Positions 45,701 to 58,703 of a stretch of 64,000 nt of DNA are shown here, one piece after another. The stretch lies in NCBI GenBank assembly GCA_964036275.1, contig OZ038440.1:3071190-3135189 (forward strand), given 5' to 3'. The DNA is from Litoditis marina. Taxonomy: Eukaryota > Nematoda > Chromadorea > Rhabditida > Rhabditidae. Each line of letters begins with the position of its first letter. The stretch's first letter is position 1. The position numbers were made by a program, and so were the translations under genes. The notes below the pieces were generated by a model, which saw only the letters and a program-made list of their open reading frames with translations, was not told where the DNA came from and did no database searches.

Positions 45701-48700
45701 GCACTATCGCGAGTTTGCGCTAGGTGACATCTGATGCAAGGACAGACTTCATTTTTTTAATGCGGTTTCTAAACTAAGTTTTTGTAAGAACATTCCTTTT
45801 CTTTTAATGTGACAGTAGTGCGGTCTCACATCTTCTTACAAGTTTTATTTACACCATTATTTTTATTGTTATTTAAATAAAGATAACATGTCTCACATGT
45901 GCCTGATCGATTCCTCCATACTTCTCAGTCGGCAGGGCCTTTTCTCCCATCCGGTCGACCACCCACTTGGAATACTCGGCGGTGGTCAGGTTCTTGGCTA
46001 GATCCATGGCTCCCGGCACGAAGTCATGATCTCCCAACAGGGTTCTGAGAGAAAACTACGTTTATTTGAAAAAAAAAGTATAAAACATAACTTCAATCTC
46101 TAATTATTGTTTGCTCCAATCAACGAAACATCAGGATAATCGAAAAGAAGTATGAAATGTCCCTGACAAAACTGATTAGAGGCATGTACTGTGAATAACC
46201 GAAGGTGTTATTTGAGTTTGTTTGATTATGTACTCTACCTTTACTGAATACGGTAGGCGTGCAAAAGTCGAGACAACGTGAATCAAAGTTAGTAAATGGG
46301 TATTTTGCACTTTATCGTTGCAGATTAAGCGCATCAGTGGATCATGGGTAGTTTATATGCAATTTCTAAACATTTGTCCACCTTTGAGCGTAGGCAAACT
46401 TCATTGACTCGATGAAGTTGTGAGTGACTTTAGCATCTGTGAGAATGTTGTCAGTGTGACCTTCAGGGTGGAGTTCTGGAAGCAAGTTTAAAGATCATAA
46501 GTAAATCGAGAATTGTGCAGTTTTTATAAGAGAAACTCTTTCTTAAATGACTGTTGGTGCTTATGTGAGATGTTCACATGTGTAGTATAAAAACCAACAC
46601 AATAAACTGCTGCTATCAAATGAATTGTTGTAACGCACTGCTCATAGTCGACACGACGAGTTGTGTGACGGCAAAGGAAGAGGGTGGTGGTCCCCCGCAC
46701 ATGACGAGGTCCCCGCGGAAATGGTCATTGGTCAGAGCCGTCTCGTAGACGCGCACCTTGTAGTTGGCGAAGTCGTTCTCGGTCATTATTCCGCCTGCAA
46801 TCAAATACATGAGGCGGCAAAAAGCACGTGAAACATAAATGAACATATACTCACCGTCTCATAGAACACGATTCATTAACACTGGATTTGGCTGAAATCG
46901 TAGGAAGTAGACTATACCTGAACTTATGTGAATTGGTATATTTGCCAGACGTGTTGGTAGTACCGGCGCTACGAGGGCTTGTTTCAGCATTCACCGGCGG
47001 TAATATTGGTGATAAGAATCAAGTCAGACAAGTCAGACAAACTCAGCATCTTTGAAACTGAACCACATAGTCTAACAAGTTGGTCTCGAGAGCTTGGGCT
47101 ATTTGATTTCAAATGTTTTGCGTTCTACTTCCCAAAATCAATCGCATCAGCTTTCTTCAAGATTCTATAACATACGTAACCTTTCGATGATGAAAATATT
47201 TGAGTAAAACATACCGCCTGCTTTGAACTCCTTGGCCATCGTCTTTGCCATTTCTCCATGGTAGAACATCTTCACCGGGTCTTCGCTGGCCGCAATCTTC
47301 TCCAATGTTTCAGCCAATTTGACACGGGGCAATAGATCTCCCTCCTTGTAGGTGTCGTTCGTTTTTGGGTTCAACCAGGCCCTGAACATCAAAACTAGTA
47401 CATACTAGCGCTCTAGAAGGAGAGAGACGAAAATCGTTGCGTTTCGTTATGTGTGTTTGTAATTTTATCCTAGTGCAATCTATATGATTCGAAGATGCTG
47501 TTATTCATGTAGAAGCTTCTCAAGCAAATCTCATCTTTGTTTTGATCTACCCTGATTTTAGTTTAATCATGTTCATGAGTTTTACATTAATTGTTTTTTG
47601 TGCAGTTTGGCACAACCTCTCATTTTGCAAAGTATGTGTGTCAGGCCTCATAACAGTGTGAACTATCACAAATTTTCTAACTAAACGGCTTGAAATCTTG
47701 AAACGGCTGGAGTGTTCTTTAAAACGCACTTCATGCTGGGGAAGAGGATGAAGTGCCTCTTCTTGACCACCATAACATAGTCGAGATACTCGGAAACAGG
47801 AACTCCATCTCGACACAACTTGATGGACGGCTCGATCAGGTCTCTCCAAGAAACACTGCCTGTAAATCAAAGGTATCGATTGATTGTAACTTAAGTTGCA
47901 ACTAATATTGTTTGTTTACTAGTTTTGTTAAAACAACCGTTAAATTTGAGTTTCATTAGAAGTGAATGTGTTGCTCATAAGTGAAAGTTTGTCCTTTTCT
48001 GCTGTGGGCTGTTCGTGAAACACTTCGCGTGTTCAGAAAGTTGAAACTGAGTATGTATGCAGTATGCTGTCAGCTACTGCCAGGGTATGCTTTTTGTTTC
48101 ACTATTTCCTTTCACTCGCGTGTTTGTTTAGTATTACAAATAAGATTCCCTAAGAGAACCTTATTCAAAGTAGGTAAGGTTTTGTCATATTGCAACTCCT
48201 TGGGATATGTATTTGACATAGATTTTGCATGTTCAATTTGTAATTCTCTAGTTGTTTGACGTATGTTACTAATCTATGCTAAGAACTTTATATCATTACC
48301 CCTTAGGAGTTCTACATATTTCAAGGTATATTATCTTACCCGATCCATAATGTGTGAAAATGTGCCAGTATCCAGCCAGTTCTCCCGGGGTTCCGGCGGC
48401 CTTGAAACCTGCAAAAGAAGTGATAACAAACCGAAATGACGTTGAATATAGAACACTATAAATCAAGAAACTAGAGACCAATGGTTTAACAGTTTTGTTA
48501 AAAACTTCCAACGATTACAAACATATTGGTTAGAAGTGTGTTGGTGTGGTAACAAATTAGAACTTAAACCAAAACTAATGATAGAGATCTGAGCTAAAAA
48601 AAAATTCTGTTTCGTTTTTGCTTCTAATGCTTCTGAGTCTTGTTCACTACCTAGTATAGAGCCACTATCGAAAAAAATTATAATTAACTAGTGCATTGTT

Positions 48701-51700
48701 CAAAACCAGGTGTAATGGCTCCTGTACCGAGTAGTCTTCAAGAATGCTAGTGAAGAGTCTCATACCGTATTTGGATCCGTCGCTGTCCCCAATGAACATA
48801 TCTTCGGTAGCTGCTGCCGGGGCAGTCTCTCTGGCGTCTATGGCTATGCAACGACCCTCGGTCCTACAGAACAATTTATTTTATTAATGATAATCAACGT
48901 CTATTTGTATTCGCTTATAGAAATTGAGTAGAGGACCAACAAGAAGTTTGCTATTTGACGTGGTCGAAAAGTATCTTAACCTTCGAACGATCAACTTTTG
49001 ATGAGATCCGAACAATGAAAACATCTCTCATTTTGTCTCGCATCTGCAACATGTTTCACACATCACGAAATTACAATGTTGTTGATCTTTTCACAAAGTA
49101 AAAGGGTGTCCATTAATAAGTTGTCTCACTTGTTGTATAGTGTCATGAGGAATCCTCCTCCTAGACCACTCGACTGGGGGTTGGTGACCCCGAGACAGAA
49201 CATGACTGCCACGGCCGAGTCCACCGCATTACCACCCTTCTTCAGAATGTTGCTGAAAAAGTGTTAGAGTTAACTGAATTCTGAACTCACTAAAATTTTT
49301 ACCAAAAAAAACTGTTTTGTTCTTAAACATTTCACCATTCTGTTTGTCTCAACTTATCTTCTGCAAATCTGTGGTTTAAATTTCGCAATTACGTCACTGT
49401 TTCAGTTGTTGTCTATCTATTCGTAATGTAATTTCCATTACTTGTTTTTCTGAGTCAGATATTCGAAAAATTCTAAAATGTGAGAACTGACCCTCCGATC
49501 TCGGAGCAGAGTCCGTGGTCAGTGGTGACGGCGGCCTTGGAGAACTTCCCCTCGACACTGTCAGATGGAGCCGGCCATTTGAACGATTCCACCTTCTTCG
49601 TCGGCTGGAATGACGTTAGAATCTGGGAACCAGCAAGAATCGAGGTCATGTGTGAGAATACCGCTGTTCAAATCTCATGTGCCCCGCAGTTGGAATGAAA
49701 GAAAGCAGAGGCCGTATGTAGGAGTATCCCGGCTTAGACTCTACCTCCGTTGCCTTCTCCCCACACAATTTGATGCGAAAAGTACGTGTTTGAAGAAACG
49801 CAGTTCTAGACACGCTCATTCTTATACCGCTGAAGAGAACATTTGAGGTTTACTGTGTACTATATATGTGCATGTGCTAGTCGAAAACGTCGAACATGAT
49901 AAACACACCGGAATCCAAAAATTCAATGAAAAGTTCACTTTTCAGGTAACTGTTGCGTTTTAAGTTCCAGTTTACAGATTTACATGATGATAATCAGTGT
50001 TCCGTGATCTCTTGGTGCAAAATCCTTTTTTCATCGCAATTCCTATCGATATCACCTTCCCAATTCAAAAAAACTTACCAATGATTTTGTCCCGGAGAAA
50101 AATAGGAGTAGTGATATGAGGACAATCATGACGAGTACGGCCAATACAAGAGTGAGAAGAAACCTGAGAAAAGTTGACCATGAACAACTTATTGGTCGTA
50201 ATTCATTATGATGTTCTTCTGACCATTTTAATTAGTATGAATTCGAGATTTTAATAATTGCAGTCACTTCCTGTCGCTATACTGTGTTTGATGTTTGTAG
50301 TTTAATGTCGGTGAATTTTGTACGGGATTCGATCTTTCTGAGGGGTTTACATATCAAACTACAACTGGGAGCATGGTACACCATAAAATGGTGGGAAATC
50401 GATATGAATATAAATATCAAGATCGGTTCTCGAGTCCGGATAGTTAAAGGAATAAAGTTATTCACAGAGAACTATTCAGCAATCAAGTAAAAAGAGAGGA
50501 CGTGAGGAAAGACATGAACACGTTTATGTATCACATTGAGCTCACATTACTACGGAATTTGTCGAAAAGTTTGAGAAATGTTAGGGCGGGGAAAGGATAA
50601 CAAAATTTCAGTTAAGTACGACACGCGGGCATGTGGGCAGCTCTCGCGTTTCAATTGAATTGAAATAGGGCTGGCGGTCTGCGAAGGTCAGAAAAATACA
50701 CAAAGAGAGATAGAGAGGGAGAGAGACGCAGATAGACAGAGACGGGTGATTTGACACCTCGGGCAACGAAAAAATCAAGTGTTTGGAATCGTGAGCCAAA
50801 AGAACGGAGATAAAAATAGGTATTGGAATGCGGGAATGAAACGTTCTGGACCTTAGTTTAGTTAGTTATTTTTTGACGTAGTATAATTCAATTTGCATAT
50901 GGACAGGAAAAAACATTCTTTCAGTGCTTGTTGTTTGTTAATCTACGGTACTGCTGGAACATAAGTAAGAGCTGAGATAGGCTAGACAATACAAAACTCA
51001 GACGAATTCAACCAATTATGCAATCAACCAGAAGCAATCCAGTTGCATGTCTCTCTACATAAAAAACCTTGATGTAGGCAATTTTGGTTGTATTTGAAAA
51101 GCAATCTTGTTGCATTCAAAAGCGTAGCGAAGCAATTTGATTGTTTTTCGGTTGCAGGCAACCCGGCGGCATGTGTGGACCGCCGAAAATTTCAGATGAC
51201 TTATAACCTTACGGTAGCGTTAGATATTTGATATTTGGAGAAGACATCTGTGAATGATTATGTTATCTTATCATCCAGTAGTTATACGTAAGTTGATGAT
51301 AATGTAGTTCAAGGCAACCGAGCGAACGCTGTTTTCGCCAAATTTGGGAGAAAGGGACCAGGGGCTAAACGTGGATAATATCCACGTTTGTTGCACAGAA
51401 AGTGTTGTAAATCTGTGAAAAGCCGAATTTTGTGAAAAGTTTGAAATTCGTCGTCTTATAGTCTAATTCGCTTCAACATGGAGTCCTACTGTTTCAATTT
51501 GAGAGTTTGAAAAGTGTGTTTTCTCTACGAGAGTATTTTCAGAGAACTCTAGAGTTTTTATATAGGACTGTGTTTATTCATTATTACCCTAGGAATTCTG
51601 CAAACATAAGAGCTCCCTTATAAGAACAATTATCAAGAAGTAGGAATATTCCAAGATTTTACGAAAAATCGAGAACAAAAAAAAAAGATTTTCCGGCGGT

Positions 51701-53192
51701 GTTTAGTTTCTAAAGCGAGTTCCACTGGTGCACGGACAAATTAATTTAGTGCAATTTCGTGAACTTTATGGGAATATGGGTAGTATTCTACTATAATTTT
51801 TGAAAACATTAACCATAAGCCATAAGTTTCGAAAATATAGTTGAAACTAAGCGTAAGACCAAGGTTTTGAAGTAGCGGACAGAGCCTCGAGCGATTACGT
51901 TCACAATGGACATAGATAGTGAATCAGGGGGTGAAACAGGATTGACCAGCAGACGATTCGCTATGTCATCTTTTTTGGACAGTGACACTAAATGTATGAA
52001 GGTGATTACTGTTGCAAGTAACAATATTACATTACTGTTATGTTCAATATGATTGAGGGTATTTCGATGGTGTAGACTTTTTGTTCATGAATTTAAGTTT
52101 CATATTCTATCAAATATACAATGTTAATTCAAAGTGTCTGGAAGAGATAGCAAAGCTAACTTAGTATTCTAGATGATAGGAATGGTCTGTGGTACATTAT
52201 ACAGCGTCTAGCCGTTGAGTTATTTTTGTACAGGGACCTTATTATTATTACCTGCACATACATTCAGAAGAAGTATTTTCTTATAACTTTAAAAAGTTCG
52301 AACAGAACTCAAAGTTCATTCTACAACTCACCGTCTTGACATGATGAAAGAGTTAAAGAGTTCACGAAAAAGAACAACTGCTGAACGCGTAAAATGACAC
52401 TTCTAGCTATGACACATTTTGGTGTTACAAACCTTTTGGACCTAACACCTAAAAAAAAATTTGACGTGGATAAATTGATGGGTTTTTTTCGGTTTTTTGC
52501 CGGGATTATTAGTTTTTTTGTATGCAGGATAATTGAAATGAATTTTTGCTCTTTGCAAACTTTGAAATTGAAACAGGTTCTCACTGAAAAAAACCACCCA
52601 CTCTACGAAACCAAATCTTCGTTGTAGTTTGATCACCACACGTCCTTATTTGCCATTTTCAACCAAAAATTAATGGGATCAAACTACAAACACAGCCCAT
52701 ACGAGCGAACCCCTCCCCCCTTTACCAAGAGAACTAACTGCCTGAATCCAGTGTCATCCTTGTAGATTGATGTGTGTAGTCTGGTCAGGCTGTTCGTCTT
52801 TTCATCTGTGTCTTGTGATTCTACGTCACATATGGTAACAACCGGCTCAGCCACAGTCGAAACACGGGTCACGAATATTTGCGTCTAAAATAATAATCAC
52901 TTATATCGTTGTTCGAGAAAACTTACAAGAATTAGATTTGCTATTTCGATCTCCATCAATCTCCCTGTCTCCCCCTCCCTCTCTCTCTATAGTGCCCTTT
53001 CTCTTTCTTCCCTTTCTCTCCTTCCATCCCTCTCTCTCTCTGTGTTTCTTTCTCCCTTTCTCTCTCTCTATACCTCTCGCTCTCTCCCTATCTGTCTATC
53101 TCTGTCTATCTCTAACTTTTGTCCATCTTTTTAATATGTTCGATCGATACCGTATTTTTTGTATGATCTACCTTTTTGGTGCCAGGAGTCAT
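42703..53192 (-). CDS. Gamma-glutamyltransferase (type II membrane ectoenzyme)
   Basis: Eighteen exons close in frame to about 647 residues: 53192-53172, 52884-52742, 50163-50079, 49604-49492, 49252-49130, 48863-48766, 48408-48340, 47859-47730, 47381-47215, 46794-46639, 46475-46382, 46044-45897, 45477-45395, 45031-44945, 44602-44503, 44242-44144, 43580-43509, 42858-42703. A cytoplasmic tail of about 55 residues precedes one transmembrane segment (FLLTLVLAVLVMIVLISLLL), then the GGT fold: GGNAVDSAVAVMFCLG, IDARETAP (substrate Arg), GGIMTENDF, the autocatalytic Thr455 in DHGTSQVTV, TTTINRWFG, EMDDFSTPG, FIRPGKRPMSSMSP and VIGGSGGSK. It ends QAPAGY, like the vertebrate enzyme. By family it cleaves gamma-glutamyl bonds of extracellular glutathione. 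Least certain are the first two exons: exon 2 needs a GC donor, and the 7-codon exon 1 is chosen by phase and a GT donor. Confidence 0.95.
50292..50366. repeat. Foldback, family E copy
   Basis: TGTTTGTAGTTTAATG and ATATCAAACTACAACT as inverted ends about 75 bp apart, in a GGT intron. Confidence 0.5.
52621..52692. repeat. Foldback, family E copy
   Basis: GTTGTAGTTTGATCACC and GGGATCAAACTACAAAC as inverted ends about 72 bp apart, 50 bp downstream of the GGT exon 2 donor in the direction of transcription. Confidence 0.6.
52955..53115. repeat. CT-rich polypyrimidine tract
   Basis: CTCCCTCTCTCTC-type sequence in the first GGT intron as modelled. Confidence 0.8.
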
Positions 53193-54898
53193 TGTGCATC
53201 GAAAATCCTCTCCCTGCTACCGAATGATCATGCGGGTTACAAAGGCAGAATCTGGGTCTGAAAATGTTCTGGTAGAGAGATCTTGAAACTATTGTTCATG
53301 TTTTATCGAATTTTGAAATTATCCCAAACGTGATTATTATGGAGCTTAACACATAAAGATGAGCAACAAGTAAATAAACAAATGCGAAAAAGCGACATTT
53401 AGTTTATCACTCATTTGTTTTAGATAGAAACTGAAGATTTAAACATAGTTGATTGAACAGAGACCAGTTTGGTTTGTCCGGTCAAAACTGGGTAGAATAA
53501 GTCATGAATAATTATTCATCATTTCCTCATCTGAATTCATTCATTTGAAAACCTCACACATTTTACAAATAATCAAAGTGAACAACTTTACACATGATTG
53601 TTAACACTCGTGATTGTAATGACCGAAAATCAAAACATAATTGATAGTAGGGGAAAAGTACTACCTTAATATAACATTTGATACTATATTCATCACGAAA
53701 TTTCCCCGCAATTTATCTTCGTTCGTTATCTACATAGATAAGATTCACCTTTGAAATTGGTCGTTCTTAGCACTAACTATAAGAGAACATGAATAAGTTT
53801 ACTCCGGAATATCTACACGATACCTAGGCAGATCTTTAATGAATAAGTATCTAAAATAGTTCTCACAATAATTAAAATACACCAACTATGATTGCTTTTT
53901 GTGAACAATCAACTTTAACAATGTCCTATTATGGATGAGTTCTACTTATTTATCTTAGCCTACTACATGAAACTCGATTGGTCTTCTTTGAAGTAGAAAA
54001 GTGGATAAAAACAAGTTTATCAAAAATAAACTAATAAGAAACAAAACAAAATGATAATTAGTGAGAGTGCTATCATATGTTCGAAGCCAGGTGACAATGA
54101 GATGGCGCCGCGAACAAACTTGGAACTCAGCCAAACGGGTTTCTGGGCAAATCGGGGAAAGTGCGAATCAAGGGGGACCGGGCAATAACAATTTATGGGA
54201 TTTTCGCAAATCATAACCATAATCTGATCGTTTTCACACGTATACAGACAATATGTATGTGTCTTCATACAGTGCGCATAGTCATTTTCCAACATCTCAG
54301 AAGGAAGAAATCAGTTATGGAAAATAGTTTTCTGAACAAAACAATTTCTGTTGTGGTTGATCAGAATTTTAATCTAAACATTCCTTAGGCTCAGTCGAAA
54401 CAGAAAAACTCGATCGATTTTATGTTTTGGGGAGATCCGGTTCTTGTAATTTGCCATTGGAGAGTAAAGTTGGTCTATTACAAAGTTCGGCAAACCACAT
54501 TCAAAATTCAGATGTTTTGTTATGAAGAAAATCGGTTTCTACCTCAACTCTTCAATCAGTTAATTCTTATCCAAGAAGCGTCGATTGTAGTTAAACTGAG
54601 AGAACTCGCTTTTGCGTTATAGTCGTTATCACGCATACGCCACGTTTTACCATAAACTGAAAAAAGTATTGTAACTGAAACTTGATATGGTCTGTTGGGT
54701 TGATAAGGTCCAGGACTATGGTGAGTCTTCCTTAAACTTGGTGTTTTCAAGTGTTGTCGTACGTAGTTGGCGAACTGCCGTTGGAATCCGAAATTTATAC
54801 AAAAACCAGAATAGACTCACAATCCGGTATTTTTACTTCCATTTGTGTTCGACAATCTAAACATCCTGACGTGCTGCATAAAAATCGAAGATCAAAAA
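53193..54898. other. Intergenic region, AT-rich
   Basis: Separates the GGT start from the stop of the cysteine-rich gene on the same strand. A minus-strand ORF at 54295-54020 has several cysteines and a hydrophobic end but no credible start or splice context; I do not call it a gene. Confidence 0.4.
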
Positions 54899-56190
54899 CT
54901 AGAAACCGTTTATTTCCGGTATGTCTTCTTTGGGACAGTCGAAAATGACTGTGGAATGGACGGAGTCTGTCGCCCTTCTCTCTCGCAGCAAACGGGATCC
55001 GATTGGGAAGTCGCGACTCTCATCGCAAAAAGCACACGTGAAATTCACCGATTTAGCCGTTTTCCTGGAATCTATTGTCTATAAAAGTATAACTTTCGCT
55101 TAACTAGAGTCAAGAAAACCTTAACTGTACTCTGTACAAATGAAAAGTAAAGCTCTTATTTTTTTGTAGAAAAATGTGGATTTCCACATAAATGATTATA
55201 AGGTATTATATTTTAACACATACTTTCTAATAGGAAATTACATTTCAAAAGTATTATAAACTATCTGCCGCGTGTTTTGAACCCTTTCTTTACCATTAGC
55301 GATAGATAAAAATGAGGCTACCTCTTTACAATCGTCATAATATTGTATTTGAAATACTTACAAAGCATAACTTTGTCAATTAAAATACCTGCATCTGCTG
55401 CATTCAATACCATTATCCCGTATGATGAACAATCCGCCGCAGAACTGGAAGATCTGAAAAACAGGAACATTGTTATAAAATGGATACCCAGTGCGGAATC
55501 GAACAAGAAAGTAGCGAGGAACCATCGAGTTCACCACTTTTCCGACAAATCAGGACGTCATGAGAGTGTGATCGACGAAAAAATCATTGTACTTTTGCAT
55601 TGTATCTTTTTGAGAAAATATCATAGTCTCTTTTTGAGAGAGAAATTATGATCGTACCTTTTGATCTTTATCGATAACATCTCCAAGACAAATAACATCG
55701 TGTTTCACATAACCACATGTACATCTGCAAGCAGAGTATTAGTTTGTTATATTATGTAGCAGTTTGTTTTGTCATTCATACCTTTGTTAACAGCAGAAGG
55801 GAAAATAAATGACCGATGCTGCCTGCAGTTTTTCCTATTATAAGCTGTTGTGTTATCGTATCAGGAAACCATTAACAAATACTTTTTTGGTTCTTCTGTT
55901 CGCAACGGTCGTTAGAGCTAGAAGGCCTTTTTCACAGTCCCATCGCAAGTTCGGCATGCACTCAGCACTCACTTCGAGAACGTTTTGACCTACCTCAACG
56001 ACAATGTGTCCGTGGGACACGTGGGGTCCATATTGGACGTAGGAGGCAGTTCGAACGGAGATACGGGCGGTACAAAGGAACGTAGCACCCCGGAGGGCTT
56101 ACGCTGCATTGCGCTGCGCAAAGTCTCGCTCGCGCTACGCAGGTTTTCACTCGTGCTGCGGATGTTCTCACTTGCACTACGCTCCGGCAT
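54899..56190 (-). CDS. Cysteine-rich, probably zinc-binding protein of unknown function
   Basis: Four exons close in frame: 56190-55994, 55724-55658, 55453-55389 and 55064-54899, giving 164 residues. The N-terminal 65 residues are low-complexity and polar, with repeats of SENxRSxSE type, then a proline-rich linker. The C-terminal half is compact and cysteine-rich: CTCGYVKHDVIC, FQFCGGLFIIRDNGIECSRC, VNFTCAFCDES and a final Cys before the end. Spaced CxC/CxxC pairs suggest one or two zinc ribbons. All three junctions have normal GT/AG sites and matching phases (AG|A, K|I, AG|G), strong evidence of a real gene. An acceptor TTTTAG is three bases before the ATG. No signal peptide or membrane segment is seen, so a nuclear or cytosolic protein is likely. 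I do not recognise the family. Confidence 0.78.
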
Positions 56191-56496
56191 TACCTAAAAG
56201 GAGAATGAGAAAGTTGCTTCTGTCAAAATCACAATAAGGTAAAGAAATAAATCGTGATAAATGGAGGTATGAAAGTAGTTTGATCAGTTGGTGTACGGAT
56301 TACATATACTGTATATTATTCGAGAAGATCGAAACAGTGACATCTTCAAAATTCAGGTTGAAATAAGTGTTAGGGACTTAAACAACTTATGATGAAAGGA
56401 GACGGAGTACAAACTTGTTAAATCCAGATCAAAGTTTAAATGAGCTGTTCAAACAACAACAACTTGAGAAGTATCCCACTCATAACCAATTACAGT

Positions 56497-57285
56497 AAGG
56501 TGCCGTTTCTCTGCTTACCAACAATCTTACTTTCTCACAAAAAAATCTTACTTGCTTACAAAACATCTCACTTTCTTACAGAAAATCTTACTTTCTTACA
56601 ATAAATCTTACTTTCTTACAAAACATCTCACTTTCTTACAGAAAATCTTACTTTCTTACAATAAATCCTACTTTCTTATGAAACGTCTTACTTTCTCCCG
56701 AAAATCTATTTTTTTTTACTTAAAACTTTCTCATGAAAATTCATGCGTTCGCGAAAAAATCATATCTTCTCGAAAACGTCCAATTTTTTCAAGTTGCTGT
56801 TTTGAACCTTTTTTTCTCATTTTACATTCTCATTTGAACTGAAATACTACTTGGTCAATGAATTCAAAACAATAATATATTTGAACAGGTTAAAATAAGT
56901 GGGGAACAGTAGACTTTCACCCCTACATTTATGAAAGTTACATGGCTCGGTTCTCCGTTTCTAAGAATTCGACGGAAGGTGGACGATGGTTGGAAAATCA
57001 GAATCGCACTCAGCTGTGTTAGGTAGCGCGGCGCCCACAAACAGCCCGCGATCTGAACATGATCGCCAAAACTTTAAACGGATTTTTAGTGACGAAGTTA
57101 GAACGGAGTGAGATTTTTAGTCAGAGAGTGGGTTTCATTATAGAAAGTGAGACTGATTCTAAGAAAGTCAGATTAATTTTAAGGAAGTGAGATTTATTGT
57201 AATAAAGTAAGATTTTTTGTAAGAAAGTGAGATTTTTTGTAAGAAAGTGAGATTGTAAGAAAGCAGAGAAACGGGCCCTAAGAAG
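56497..57285. mobile_element. Foldback element with tandemly repeated arms
   Basis: The left end GGTGCCGTTTCTCTGCTT leads into about ten 18-20-bp units of AATCTTACTTTCTTACA type (56520-56700). The right side (57115-57285) holds the inverted units TAAGAAAGTGAGATTTTTTG and ends AAGCAGAGAAACGGGCCC. The middle is unique. Arms made of short tandem repeats are typical of Foldback-type elements. The target duplication was not identified. Confidence 0.7.
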
Positions 57286-57780
57286 GTAAAACCTTCCATG
57301 AGACGTTGACATCTAATCCTCCGTAAATGTTTCATACTTTGAAATTTCGGCCGATCGGTTCATTATAAAATGTAACTAACTATTCAACCGCTTTCTGTAT
57401 ATGGCCACGGATTGGTGAAATTAGGTAGACACCAGCGGAAAAGTTGTGCGCAGCCAAAGTGTGCTTTTTTTACTCTTCTCTCTTTCACTGGGGTCTTAAT
57501 TACAATAACAAACAACGGGATACCCCGACAGAAGCAAACTCACAGAAATGACCGAAAACAGTAATGGAAATGTCAGAGAACAGCTAGCGCACAACTTAAT
57601 TACTTGGAATGTTAACTCGCTGCGCAGACAAGTTTTTGTTAAATTTATGCAGTCTTTTATCGCCAATTTGTTCATTTTTTGTAAATATTTTATTTGAGAA
57701 ATTTGCACAGAACAATGAGAAACGTGAAAAAGCGGTTGTGAAAACACACTCCTTCTATATTGTGTCCCATATTTATAAAA

Positions 57781-57848
57781 TATTCGCCCCATATGAGACT
57801 CGAACCGAGCCCACAAGTTTGGAATCGCTACCCAATTTACCAAGTGGG
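57781..57848 (-). mobile_element. tRNA-like / SINE-like fragment
   Basis: The minus strand reads CCACTTGGTAAATTGGGTAG, then GCTCGGTTCGAGTCTCATAT: a B-box with a weak A-box, without clear acceptor pairing. Confidence 0.4.
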
Positions 57849-58157
57849 GTCAATGTCGATAACGAGTCTTATATATGTGTTCTTACACCGCGCAAAGTGA
57901 AGTATACAGTATACACCGCCTCTCTTTTTTTCTCTACGGAAAGTAAGCAAAGAATCAAACTACAAAAAGAGAGGCTGCAGACGAACGAACACCACGGATG
58001 TGGACCAGTGGTTACTTTTCTCGTATTTTTTGTTGTATTTTACTTCTGTGTAGTTAATATTTGGAATATTTATTCAACGCATTCATGTATTTTGACACAG
58101 TATCGCATGGTGTTCTCTCAGCTTCATGCTTCACGTACGGCTTCAACGGGAAAAGGC

Positions 58158-58292
58158 TAATTTCCAAACATCGGTCAGAGCCCGGGCTTCGCGGATCCAA
58201 GTGCTTCCCAGGATAATTTTGAAGTCATCGTGCCATCTTGCTTTTGGGCGTCCAACTCGGCGTGTTCGGTTGTAGGGGAACCGGTGAAGCAC
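58158..58292 (-). pseudogene. Non-LTR retrotransposon tail fragment
   Basis: The minus-strand frame reads RRVGRPKARWHDDFKIIL followed by GSTWIREARALTD. This is the GRP..RW.DD......W...A tail of RTE-like LINE polyproteins. No upstream polymerase is present. Confidence 0.65.
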
Positions 58293-58703
58293 CGTTGATG
58301 TACACTAATATACATTGTGGAAACACTTTCTGAAATCTCATTTTCTTATAATATGTAGGCAAATTATGTCTTTATCGTTGGTGAGTAAGCCGAAATGAAT
58401 GGAACCTTTTAAACGGAATAAGCAGTCCTAACGTCAACGAGTTTGAATGGAAAGCCGAATTGAGTGTCTCAAAACCACAACATGGTAAACAGGTCTGAAA
58501 TAGTTCAATCGTGCTTAGACCACTGTTTTCATGAATAGTTAATCTTCTGTGAAATTGGTTGCATTCATTATTTTTGCTCAAGTTGATTGATGTGCAGCGG
58601 GCTCGAACGGTTCCTTGTCCGATTGAGTGTAGGTTTTGTTTTTTTCCACTTTCCTAGGCTAGCTTCAATGCTGTCTGTTGCCAAATGTCGTTATGTTTGT
58701 ATT

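Noticed and set aside
52621..52740. GT donor (TTG|gtaaag) as the end of GGT exon 2
   Set aside because: Would put the transmembrane exon in a frame that reaches a stop in the following exon.
54020..54295. 91-codon minus-strand ORF with several cysteines and a hydrophobic end
   Set aside because: No signal peptide, no credible start context or partner exon; kept only as a curiosity.
55770..55816. Extra exon between exons 1 and 2 of the cysteine-rich gene
   Set aside because: Has plausible AG/GT edges, but every frame breaks the phase or hits a stop; direct joining of 55994 to 55724 is in phase.
57609..58160. 183-codon plus-strand ORF
   Set aside because: Crosses a tRNA-like SINE fragment and a LINE tail on the other strand; composition is AT-driven and no family is recognisable.
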